Translations under genes and position numbers: made by a program
From: Cloacibacillus evryensis DSM 19522
Lineage (GTDB): Bacteria > Synergistota > Synergistia > Synergistales > Synergistaceae
Length of the DNA: 64,000 bases
Assembly (NCBI RefSeq): GCF_000585335.1
Contig: NZ_KK073872.1
Span: 2,285,283-2,349,282 of the forward strand
Direction: 5' to 3'
Shown here: positions 52,118 to 59,798 of the stretch, in pieces
Position numbering within the stretch: position 1 is the stretch's first letter
Layout: each line of letters opens with the position of its first letter
Notes under the pieces: generated by a model
Seen by the model: only the letters and a program-made list of their open reading frames with translations
Told to the model about the DNA's origin: nothing
Databases searched by the model: none

Positions 52118-52684
52118 ATGAAAAGTATTACAAAACTTGACCTGCAGTATGCACACCGTTTTTACGGATTCAAGGGCGAAGCGCAGTACCTTCACGGACA
52201 TACGGGCATTCTGACTATCGAGGTGGAAGATTCCGTCAACCCCGGCGTGAATATGGTTTTTCCCTGCAATGAGATCCAGAAAACCGCCTGGGACGTTCTG
52301 AAAAATTTTGACCACGCCTTGATCCTGCGGGAAGACGATCCCCTGCTGCCCGCCGTCCTGGACGTTTACGAGAAGCAGGGCATCAGGAACGGCGCGCCGA
52401 GCAATACCATGAAGGGGCCGGCCTTCAAGACAGAACTGGCGACCGCTTATCCGGAGTGCCGCCTCGTCGTCACGAAGGAGACTATGACGGTCGAAGGAAT
52501 GATCAAGATCGTTTACGACCTGCTGAAGGATAAGCTGAACATCGTCAAGCTGACCTTCACCAGCGGCGTCAACGCCGCCTCGGAAGAATACGTGCCGAAG
52601 CGCAGCATGGACCGCTGCCCGCTCTGCGGCATCGCAATGGATGAAAACGGCGTATGCCCCAAGTGCGGGTACAGGAAGGCTTAG
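52118..52684 (+). CDS. QueD/PTPS-like protein lacking the catalytic Cys, with C-terminal zinc ribbon
   Basis: The 188-residue protein has the pterin-synthase zinc ligands H13 (QYAHRF) and H26/H28 (LHGHTG) and the catalytic Asp-His pair in DHALIL (65-66). Where QueD has its catalytic Cys (C-x3-HGH) it has A22, with E21 next to it. The C-terminus adds a zinc ribbon (RCPLCGIAMDENGVCPKCG, C167/C170/C180/C183). It may be a PTPS-III-like or a QueD2-like paralogue with altered chemistry. It follows the Fur-family gene and appears co-transcribed. Confidence 0.8.
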   Translation: MKSITKLDLQYAHRFYGFKGEAQYLHGHTGILTIEVEDSVNPGVNMVFPCNEIQKTAWDVLKNFDHALILREDDPLLPAVLDVYEKQGIRNGAPSNTMKGPAFKTELATAYPECRLVVTKETMTVEGMIKIVYDLLKDKLNIVKLTFTSGVNAASEEYVPKRSMDRCPLCGIAMDENGVCPKCGYRKA

Positions 52685-52835
52685 CATCCTCCCGTGGCCG
52701 TTTCCGTTAAACAAATTTGAAATAAAGGGGCAGGCCTCATTCGGGCCTGCCCTTTTGCCGCCGTTATACAGGCCGCGGAGCGGCCCTCGTATATCTCATC
52801 TCACTATTATGACCTTGATCGTGTGCCGCGCAGCT

Positions 52836-53374
52836 TCAGCCGCGTTTTCTGAGCCGCGCGCAGATAAGCGGCAGCGCAAGCAGGAGCACGCCGGCCCCCG
52901 CGCCGATACCGCTGCAGCCGGATGATGAATCAGCCTTCGTCTTGGGAACGGAGAGGACGAGGACGTAATATTCGTTAGAAACACACAGAAGATGTTTCTC
53001 TTTCGGGAGCGCCACCTTTATCACGTCACCTTCCAGAGTGTAGGCGCAGTCGGCGGCCACCAGTTCCAGCGGCATTTCGTCCTCGTCGCTGAAATAGAGG
53101 TTCAGAGTCGCTCCGGCCCTTTTAAACGCGCCGAGGCGGTTTATTTGCTCTTCCGTCAGAGGGACGGCAAGCTTTATATCAATCGAGACCACATCAAACT
53201 CGCGGTCGTCGTCTCCGAAGAGGATAAAGTCCAGCAGCGAACATACCTCCACCTCTCCCAGCGGGGCGCAGAGTTTATCGTTGAACTTTCTGTACCATTC
53301 GGCCTCCTCCGCGGTGTACCCTTCAATGAGAGCGTCGGTACTGCCGCCGCCAGCACAAGAAATTTTTTCAACAT
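52836..53374 (-). pseudogene. Exported protein with Synergist-CTERM tail, frameshift in signal peptide
   Basis: ATG 53374 begins MLKKFLVLAAA, a truncated signal peptide, but the frame then runs out of phase. One phase over, the coding sequence continues STDALIEGYTAEEAEWYRKF and on to LCAPLGEVEVCSLLDFILFGDDDREFDVVS. It ends SSSGCSGIGAG, a hydrophobic helix and RLRKRG (the sorting tail). A small deletion near 53340 removed part of the signal and shifted the frame. The mature part (about 160 residues) is unrecognised. Confidence 0.78.
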
Positions 53375-53425
53375 GCCAAGGCCCCCTCTTTTTCAGTCAT
53401 GCAGTGGGTTATTCATATGGATCTC

Positions 53426-53460
53426 ATCTTAACAGGCAAGGTACAACAAAGGTACAACAA
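53426..53460 (-). promoter_or_regulatory. Promoter box copy D
   Basis: Leftwards, TTGTTGTACCT (from 53460) and TTGTTGTACCT (from 53449) repeat at an 11-bp period. TAAGAT (53431-53426) follows 18 bases after the second repeat begins. It is 52 bases before the exported protein's start codon. Confidence 0.8.
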
Positions 53461-53519
53461 AAAGGGCCGGAAACGGCAAATCCGTCCGGCCCTTTTATAT
53501 TTTTTCGATTTTACACGGT

Positions 53520-54785
53520 TTATTTTGTCGCGTCTTTGCCCTTCTGCATGACGAGGCTGTCTATCGGGTTGATGTTCTTTTCTTTATGAGTCTGACGCCA
53601 GGTCTTGATCGGCATGCCCCATATCTTGATGAATCCGACGGAGGCGGACTGGTCAAAGATATCTCCCGCCGAATAGGTGGCAAGCGCCTTGCTGTAGACT
53701 GAACTCTCGGATTTCATGCCGTTGATGATGCAGTTGCCTTTGTAAAAGACCATCCTCACGGTGCCGTTGACGGACTTCTGCGTCGAATCCATGAAGGCCT
53801 GCACCGCCTCCATCAGCGGCGAGAACCAGTACCCCTCATAGGTCATCTCGGCGAATTTCACCTCAAGCTCCCTCTTAGTTTTAAGCGTATCTTTCGCGAG
53901 GGTCAGAGTCTCAAGCTTTTTGTGGGCCGCGATGATCGCGAGAGCTCCGGGGCATTCATAAACTTCGCGGCTCTTAAAGCCGACGAGGCGGTCTTCTATC
54001 ATATCGATCCGGCCATATCCGGCGGCGCCCGCCGTTTTGTTCATGAAATCGATCAGTTCAATGGAGCCCATCTTCTGTCCGTTGACGGCTACGGGGATGC
54101 CTCCCTCAAATGTCACTTCGACGGTGACCTCTTCGTCGGGGGCTTCGGTCGGCTCGGCTGTCAGCTTATAGGCGTCCTTGGGCGGCTCGTTCCACGGATC
54201 TTCGAGGATGCCGCATTCGATCGAACGCCCCCAAAGGTTGTCGTCGATGCTGTAGGGGCTCTTTCTCGTCGTCGGTACGGGAACGTTGTGCGCGGCGGCG
54301 TAATCCATCTCCTCTTCGCGCGTAAAGCCCCAGTCGCGGACCGGCGCGAGGACTTCGATCTCCGGATTCAGCGCGTTGCAGGCTACCTCGATGCGCACCT
54401 GGTCCTGTCCTTTGCCGGTGCAGCCGTGGGCGACGGCGACCGCGCCCTCTTTCTCTGCGCACCATATGAGCGCCTGGGCGATCATCGGGCGCGAGAGGGC
54501 CGAATTGAGCGGATAGATCCCCTGGTATACGGCGTTGGCCTTAAGCGACGGCCATACGAAGGTGTCGATGAAGGCCTCGCGGAGATCCACCAGGTAAGCT
54601 TTGGAAGCGCCAGCCGCGTAGGCTTTCGCTTTTATCTCCTCAAGATTGTCGGCCTGCTGGCCGACGTGCATCGTCAGCGTGACAACCTCATAGCCCTGAT
54701 CGTGGAGCCAGGGGATCGCCACCGATGTGTCAAGCCCGCCGCTGTAAGCCAATACTACTTTTCCCTTTTTCTCTGGTGCCATCAT
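53520..54785 (-). CDS. argG: Argininosuccinate synthase
   Basis: The 421-residue enzyme joins citrulline and aspartate with ATP in arginine synthesis. It shows the N-type ATP pyrophosphatase loop LAYSGGLDTSVAIPWL, HGCTGKGQDQVRIEVA and RKSPYSIDDNLWGRSIECG. The start at 54785 (ATGATG) follows AGGAGGAGTTTCAA. The gene is alone and preceded by a T-box leader with a terminator. Length is normal. Confidence 0.96.
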   Translation of the reverse strand: MMAPEKKGKVVLAYSGGLDTSVAIPWLHDQGYEVVTLTMHVGQQADNLEEIKAKAYAAGASKAYLVDLREAFIDTFVWPSLKANAVYQGIYPLNSALSRPMIAQALIWCAEKEGAVAVAHGCTGKGQDQVRIEVACNALNPEIEVLAPVRDWGFTREEEMDYAAAHNVPVPTTRKSPYSIDDNLWGRSIECGILEDPWNEPPKDAYKLTAEPTEAPDEEVTVEVTFEGGIPVAVNGQKMGSIELIDFMNKTAGAAGYGRIDMIEDRLVGFKSREVYECPGALAIIAAHKKLETLTLAKDTLKTKRELEVKFAEMTYEGYWFSPLMEAVQAFMDSTQKSVNGTVRMVFYKGNCIINGMKSESSVYSKALATYSAGDIFDQSASVGFIKIWGMPIKTWRQTHKEKNINPIDSLVMQKGKDATK

Positions 54786-55118
54786 TTGAAACTCCTCCTA
54801 AATTTTGTCGATATTAAAAAAAGCTCGTCCCTCTTCCTTTCGGAAGAGGGACGAGCAAATTTACCCGCGGTACCACCCTCGTTGACATATCTGTCCACTT
54901 CGTCGTGTTGTGCTCTGGGGTGCGGAATTGTGATCCTTTTTGCGAAAAGCGCTTTCAGCCGGTGGCGCTTTATCTCTGTCGCCGAGTGATCGAATTCATA
55001 TCCCCGTCATCGCATATTATATGCGGTAAGGAATCGATTCGTCGTATACGTCTGTCTCGCTCAGCGGCATGCAGTTTCACAATAGCGCCCCTCCTTTCAC
55101 GGTGGTCTCAAAAACTTG
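54786..55118 (-). ncRNA. T-box leader of argG
   Basis: Read leftwards, the hallmark AGGGTGGTACCGCGG (54879-54865) precedes a strong terminator stem (GCTCGTCCCTCTTCC, 54856-54823) followed by a T-run. The 3' NCCA end of an uncharged tRNA would pair with the TGGT bulge and favour the antiterminator. The specifier codon could not be fixed by eye; arginine is expected from the gene. A promoter lies at 55125-55152. Confidence 0.92.
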
Positions 55119-55124
55119 TGTGGT

Positions 55125-55152
55125 ATTCTATCACGTGAACTTTATTTGTCAA
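55125..55152 (-). promoter_or_regulatory. Promoter of argG
   Basis: Leftwards, TTGACA (complement of 55147-55152), a 16-base spacer and TAGAAT (complement of 55125-55130). The insertion sequence's target duplication begins at 55153, directly beside the -35. Confidence 0.65.
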
Positions 55153-56585
55153 CCGGTTGACCTCAAAATGTTATTGCTCAGAGATAAAGTCACTCCATAA
55201 CAGATCTGAGAAAATGTCACTATGAGCCAGGAGCTAGTGACAATGACGAAGAAGGAAGTAAGGCGCGTTGAGGTGTTGAGTATCGCATTATCAGGAGGAT
55301 TGACTAACAAAGATGCGTCGGAGCTGCTCGGTGTTTGCGTCAGGCAGTTTATCAGAATCAAGAAGAAGTTTTTACAGGAAGGAGCACAAGGGTTGGTTCA
55401 CGGTAATCGTGGTAGGAATCCCGTCCATGCGATTACCGATGAGGTCAGAGGGGAGGTAGTGAGTCTTTTAAGGAAAGGTATTATGACTTTAATATCTCTC
55501 ATTTTACCGAACATCTTAATGAAAGGGAATGTATCAGTATCAGCCGGTCGTCGGTGTCTCGTATTCTGAAGTTGGAGGGAATAAGGAGTAAGAAGTTGGT
55601 AAAGTAAAAGACGTATTAAAATCGTCCGAGGCAAAGGAAGGAATCGTCCGGCATGTTATGGCAGACAGACGCGAGCAGCCATAAGTGGTTTGGCAAAGAT
55701 GGAGATAGTGCAACCCTGCATGCTTTTATGGACGATGCCGCAGGTATTGTTACCGGTGCATTCTTCATAGAGAGTGAATGTTTTGTCGGATATGCGGAGG
55801 CTATAAAGATGGGTATAAGGGATTATGGACTGCCCCTTTATATTTACAGCGACAGGCACACGATATTCAAGTCTCCTAAGGAGCTGACCCTCGAAGACGA
55901 ATTGAAAGGCGTATCAATTCACCTGTCGAATTTTGGCCATGCACTGAATGATTTAGGCATAAAGCAGATATTTGCCAATACGCCCCAGGCTAAAGGACGT
56001 ATAGAACGGCTGTGGAATACTTTTCAGGACAGGCTTGCGGCGGAACTCAGGCTCAATGGAATCAGGAACATTGAAGAGGCTAATAGCTTCCTCCCACTCT
56101 TTCTGGATGATTACAACGCCAGATTTTCCGTTGAACCAAAAGTAGAAAACTCTGTGTATCTCAAATTCGACAAGAGAATTGATCTGGATCTGGTCTTTGT
56201 TCTGCGCTGTGAAAGAAAGATAGGCGGCGGAAACACTATATCTTACAACAGTCGGATATATATTCCGGTTGACGGCAGTATATACATGACTCCAGGAAGC
56301 ACCGTTGAAGTTAGACAGACCGTTAAAGGAGAGATATACATCATGCGTAACGACAGGGCTATATTGATGAAACAGGTGGAGATGCCGAAAAAAGCGACCC
56401 ATAGTGATTCAAAGAAAAAAGCAGGTGTTGTGTCACCACACAAACCTGCTTCAGACCACCCCTGGCGGGGCAGATCTACAAATGTGACTACCAAGGATGA
56501 TACCATAATTCAAAGGAATAGTGACATTTTCTTTGACCATTTGGGGTGACTTTTCTCTGGCTATTGACACCGGTTGACCTCAAAA
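55153..56585 (+). mobile_element. IS1202-like insertion sequence with 16-bp target duplication
   Basis: The element (about 55169-56569, 1.4 kb) is flanked by direct repeats CCGGTTGACCTCAAAA (55153-55168 and 56570-56585). Its ends are imperfect inverted repeats: the left starts TGTTATTGCTCAGAGA, the right, reversed, TGTCAATAGCCAGAGA; both then contain AAAGTCAC and AGAAAATGTCACTAT. The transposase inside has the IS1202/ISNCY pattern. Long target duplications are known for IS1202-type elements. Confidence 0.82.
55222..56549 (+). pseudogene. IS1202-like DDE transposase, frameshifted
   Basis: The first frame (55222 onwards) gives the helix-turn-helix part, LSIALSGGLTNKDASELLGVCVRQ. The phase changes near 55472 (to YYDFNISHFTEHLNERE). 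A stop follows near 55605 and the phase changes again before MLWQTDASSHKWFG at 55653. The rest holds the DDE core: D in QTDASSH, D in YIYSDRHTIF and E in KGRIERLWNTFQDRLAAELR. It is a dead transposase of about 440 residues originally. Confidence 0.85.
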
Positions 56586-56618
56586 ATTCAAAATAAACTT
56601 TTGGTTTTTGCAAGTTCA

Positions 56619-57422
56619 CTATTTCGTCTTCATGCTCTTGTGTATCTCTGCCTCCATCGGCGTCTTTTTGGCGGCATAATATGTATCGAACGATGTCATT
56701 TCAAGGTGCACGGGGGTAATGGAGACATAGTTGTGCGCGACGGCCCAGACGTCCGTGTCCTCGTGCATTTCGTCATGAATGCTGCCGCCGACCCAGTAAG
56801 CCTCGCCGCCGAAGGGCGTCTTTACTACCGTTATCTTATCGTGGTAGCGGCGTTTTCCCTTGCGCGTCACCCGCACGCCGGCAATATCTCCCGGCTTCTC
56901 GTTGGGTACGTTGACGTTGTACATGACGTCGTCGGCCATCGGATGTCCGGCTATCCAGCGCGCCGTCTGCAGCGCCGCCTCCGCCGCGGTCGCAAAGTAT
57001 TTTTCCGGCGATTTCGAACCGCAGACGAGCGAGACGGCCATCGACGGATAGCCGAATATGAGCCCCTCCATCGCCGCGCAGGCCGTACCGGAATAGGTGA
57101 GGTCGTCGCCGAGGTTGGGACCGCAGTTTATTCCGGAGAGGACGAGGTCCGGCACAAAATGGAGCACGTCGATGCCCATTATCACGCAGTCTGTCGGAGT
57201 ACCGTCACAGGAATAGGCGGTGAATCCGTTTGCCAGCATTTTATTCTCGATCTTTTTGATGTGCAGCGGCCTGTCCATCGTCATCGAATGCCCGGAGGCG
57301 CTGCGCTCACGGTCCGGGGCCACTGCGAGCACCTCATATCCGGCGTCGTGAAAGGAGTTCGCAAGCGTCTGGATGCCCTCGGCGAAGATCCCGTCGTCGT
57401 TTGTTATCAGTATTTTTTTCAT
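56619..57422 (-). CDS. surE: 5'/3'-nucleotidase SurE
   Basis: The protein of about 267 residues starts MKKILITNDDGIFAEGIQTL, with the metal-binding Asp pair. It continues VAPDRERSASGHSMTMDRP and LVLSGINCGPNLGDDLTYSGTA, with the family's Asn. It is a survival phosphatase acting on nucleoside monophosphates. The long upstream frame to 57689 lies inside the protease gene and is not used. It is next to the site-2 protease by 14 bases. Confidence 0.95.
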   Translation of the reverse strand: MKKILITNDDGIFAEGIQTLANSFHDAGYEVLAVAPDRERSASGHSMTMDRPLHIKKIENKMLANGFTAYSCDGTPTDCVIMGIDVLHFVPDLVLSGINCGPNLGDDLTYSGTACAAMEGLIFGYPSMAVSLVCGSKSPEKYFATAAEAALQTARWIAGHPMADDVMYNVNVPNEKPGDIAGVRVTRKGKRRYHDKITVVKTPFGGEAYWVGGSIHDEMHEDTDVWAVAHNYVSITPVHLEMTSFDTYYAAKKTPMEAEIHKSMKTK

Positions 57423-57436
57423 ATCCCGTATACCGC

Positions 57437-58054
57437 CTATATCAGTAAGATGTGGAAGAGCAGTGCCATGATCGGGCGCATGATATAGGGGAACACCCCC
57501 ATCACCAGCAGTCCGACGATCACGAACATACCGTAGCGCTCGAGCCAGTAGTAGTATTTCATCCATTGGTACGGCAGCAGCACGTAGAGGATGCGCGAAC
57601 CGTCGAGCGGCGGTATCGGAATGAGGTTGAAGGCCGCCAGCCCGAGGTTGATATATATCATCAGCAAAATGAACTGCTGCGCGGCCCAACTGCCGAAGAG
57701 TTCCGGCGCGAAGCGCGCCAGCTGCGCGCAGACAAAAGCCGTCAGCATGTTACCTGCGACTCCCGCAAGGCTGACGATTATAATGTCACGCTTGGGGTGC
57801 TTAAAGTAACGCGTGTCTATCGGCACAGGCTTGGCCCAGCCGAAGCGGAAGAGCAGCAGGCAAAGCGCGCCGAGCGGATCAAGGTGGTCGAGGGGGTTCA
57901 GCGAGAGGCGTCCCGCGCGCTCCGCCGTGGTGTCCCCGAGCATCTTCGCGGCAAGGCCGTGGCAATATTCATGAAATGTAATGGCCCAGAGAACGGCGGG
58001 CAGGCTCAGAAGCAGCTCCGATATTCCCGAGGCGGAAAATAGATTTCCCAGCAT
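57437..58054 (-). CDS. Site-2 protease family (M50) membrane metalloprotease
   Basis: The 205-residue protein has four to six membrane segments. The zinc motif HEYCH lies at about residues 28-32 (WAITFHEYCHGLAAKML) and the third ligand lies in NLIPIPPLDGSRIL, with NPLDHLDPLGALCLL between. It belongs to the compact YwhC/Rip-like group, whose substrates are usually unknown. It forms a two-gene unit with surE. Confidence 0.9.
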   Translation of the reverse strand: MLGNLFSASGISELLLSLPAVLWAITFHEYCHGLAAKMLGDTTAERAGRLSLNPLDHLDPLGALCLLLFRFGWAKPVPIDTRYFKHPKRDIIIVSLAGVAGNMLTAFVCAQLARFAPELFGSWAAQQFILLMIYINLGLAAFNLIPIPPLDGSRILYVLLPYQWMKYYYWLERYGMFVIVGLLVMGVFPYIMRPIMALLFHILLI

Positions 58055-58177
58055 TTAAACACATCCTTATTCTTCTCTCAAAATCACAAGAGATATTTTA
58101 ACACGACAACGCCGCCTTACCTATCCGTGTAAAGTCAGGATCGACTTTTTTTATCAAAGGGATTGATATCTTCTTTG

Positions 58178-58852
58178 TCATGACGCGATCCGCCGTTCAT
58201 CCCACAGCCAGTAGAAGCCGAGGCGGCCGCTTTCGCAGCTTACGCGCGCGGCGAGGCCGTCGCCAAGGCGGTTGCTTATCGCGTAGGGGAAACCGCGGCT
58301 GAGCGCGACCCCGTCGAGCGGCCAGCGGACGCCGGCGATGGATACGCCGGCGCATTCCTCCGAAAAAGACAGCAGCGAGACGGCCTTCGGCCTTTCGGCA
58401 AATGTAAAGGACGCATTCGCGGGGCCGTCCAGCAAGACAAGCCCCTCCCTCTCGTCGGCTATGCAAAATGGAACGTGCGGAGAAGAAAAGTTCAGAAACG
58501 TAAGGACAAGACTCCATAAATGGTCAAATCTGCCGCCCCAGGCCCCCGTTAAAAATATTTTTTTTGCGCGGCCCTTATTTTTTTCGCGGAATAGCTCGAG
58601 CGCGAGCTGAAAGTCGGTAAGGTCCTTGTCGCTCTGGTAGCGTTCGACCGGGACGCCATTGTCCGCCGCCCAGCGCCAGCTTTCGGCGGAGGCGCTGTCG
58701 CAGTCGCCGACGAGCCTCCGGGGAATGATCCCGGCGGCGCGGCAGGCCTCGACCCCGCGGTCGACAGCCCAAACTTCGCCGCGGGAGCCAAACTCCGAGA
58801 GCCATGACGGCGAGGGAGCCCTGCCGCCGAGCACCAGCAGCGCCGTGTCCAT
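58178..58852 (-). CDS. Thiamine pyrophosphokinase
   Basis: The protein of about 224 residues starts MDTALLVLGGRAPSPSWLSE. It shows VDRGVEACRAAGIIPRRLVGDCDS, YQSDKDLTDFQLALE and LTGAWGGRFDHLWSLVL, the TPK active-site set. It converts thiamine to thiamine pyrophosphate. A TTG start at 58906 (18 residues more) is possible; neither has a strong binding site. It lies directly downstream of thiT, so import and activation are coupled under one riboswitch. Confidence 0.92.
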   Translation of the reverse strand: MDTALLVLGGRAPSPSWLSEFGSRGEVWAVDRGVEACRAAGIIPRRLVGDCDSASAESWRWAADNGVPVERYQSDKDLTDFQLALELFREKNKGRAKKIFLTGAWGGRFDHLWSLVLTFLNFSSPHVPFCIADEREGLVLLDGPANASFTFAERPKAVSLLSFSEECAGVSIAGVRWPLDGVALSRGFPYAISNRLGDGLAARVSCESGRLGFYWLWDERRIAS

Positions 58853-58922
58853 AGCCGTCTTATTTTCCAGTTCTATCGTCAGCCGCGGCAGTCCGGTCGT
58901 CTCCAATAGGCATCGCCCGCCT

Positions 58923-59423
58923 TTATTTAAATTTTTCCAATCTCGGCATTATCATGTATACCAGCGCCATTAAAATGGCCGTCTCCGGCAGGAGGCTACT
59001 TCCGTTGTAAAGGATCGAATAGAGCCAGGCATTCGTCCCTGCCGGCGCGTAAGAGGCGAAAAAGACGACGCCTGAGAGCACCGCCGCCGCAAAGTTCGCA
59101 AAGCAGGCGCAGAGCACGCCAAGCCACTTTTTCCCGGGAAAGAAACCCGCGAGGCCGACGAGCCCGCTCGCCACTGGGTAATCAAGCAGCGCCTGCAGCG
59201 GGTGCACCACATAACCGCCGAGCATGAGGCGCAGCAGCCCGGTGACAGCGCCGACGAATATTCCGTACCGCCAGCCGCTGCGGAACGAAAAGACCAACAA
59301 CGGCAGCAGCGTAAGGCTGACGGAGCCGCCCTGCGGCATCGAAAAAAGCTTGAAATAGGAAAGCACCACGGCAAGCGCTATTGACAGGGCTCCCTCCACT
59401 AAAATCTTCAACGGTATTTTCAT
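58923..59423 (-). CDS. thiT: Thiamine transporter ThiT (ECF S component)
   Basis: The 166-residue membrane protein has six helices. It shows LSYFKLFSMPQGGSVSLTLLPL, the thiamine-binding helix region, YVVHPLQALLDYPVASGLVGLAG with the conserved Asp-Tyr, and ASYAPAGTNAWLYSILYNGS. ThiT binds thiamine and works with the shared ECF energising module encoded elsewhere. A TPP riboswitch (59490-59575) precedes it. Confidence 0.93.
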   Translation of the reverse strand: MKIPLKILVEGALSIALAVVLSYFKLFSMPQGGSVSLTLLPLLVFSFRSGWRYGIFVGAVTGLLRLMLGGYVVHPLQALLDYPVASGLVGLAGFFPGKKWLGVLCACFANFAAAVLSGVVFFASYAPAGTNAWLYSILYNGSSLLPETAILMALVYMIMPRLEKFK

Positions 59424-59489
59424 TCTGATTCCTCCAGATATAATTATTACACCGGAGATGAAAGAAAGGTGCTGCTAAGTTTTCTTCAT

Positions 59490-59575
59490 CTTCCCTACGG
59501 CGGCATTACCCGCGTCAGGTTCAAAGGGTCATGACTTGCGTCGATTTCTCAGTCTTTCGACTCCCCCGATGTTAA
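59490..59575 (-). ncRNA. TPP riboswitch upstream of thiT
   Basis: Read leftwards, GGGGGAGTCGAAAGACTGAGA, ACCCTTTGAACCTGA and GGGTAATGCCGCCGTAGGGAA are the THI-box motifs (given in three parts; the first is 59573-59554). The aptamer ends about 65 bases before the thiT start. There is no obvious terminator, so control may be translational or by an unseen stem. Confidence 0.93.
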
Positions 59576-59642
59576 GAATGTTTTAGCAACTCGCCCCATC
59601 TTTGTCAAGTTGACAGTACCGTCCGTTGGTATGATAATGTTC

Positions 59643-59735
59643 AAAACTCCGGGGGAGCTCATGAAGCTGAGAGGAAGTTTTTAACTTCGACCCCATACCT
59701 GATCCGGCTAATACCGGCGTAGGGAGCGAGGCCAC
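59643..59735 (+). ncRNA. TPP riboswitch upstream of thiD
   Basis: Rightwards, ACTCCGGGGGAGCTC, CTGAGA, ACCCCATACCTGATCCGG and CTAATACCGGCGTAGGGAG are the THI-box motifs. The intrinsic terminator at 59750-59777 follows directly, so TPP probably stops transcription of the thiD-thiM-thiE-thiW operon. Confidence 0.94.
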
Positions 59736-59749
59736 GAAATGAAAAACCG

Positions 59750-59777
59750 CCCCGCTCTTTGTTAGAGCGGGGTTTTT
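59750..59777 (+). terminator. Riboswitch-controlled terminator
   Basis: CCCCGCTCT (59750-59758) and AGAGCGGGG (59764-59772) form a 9-bp stem followed by TTTTT, between the TPP aptamer and thiD. Confidence 0.9.
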
Positions 59778-59798
59778 ACTTTGAAAAGGGGAATTGCT

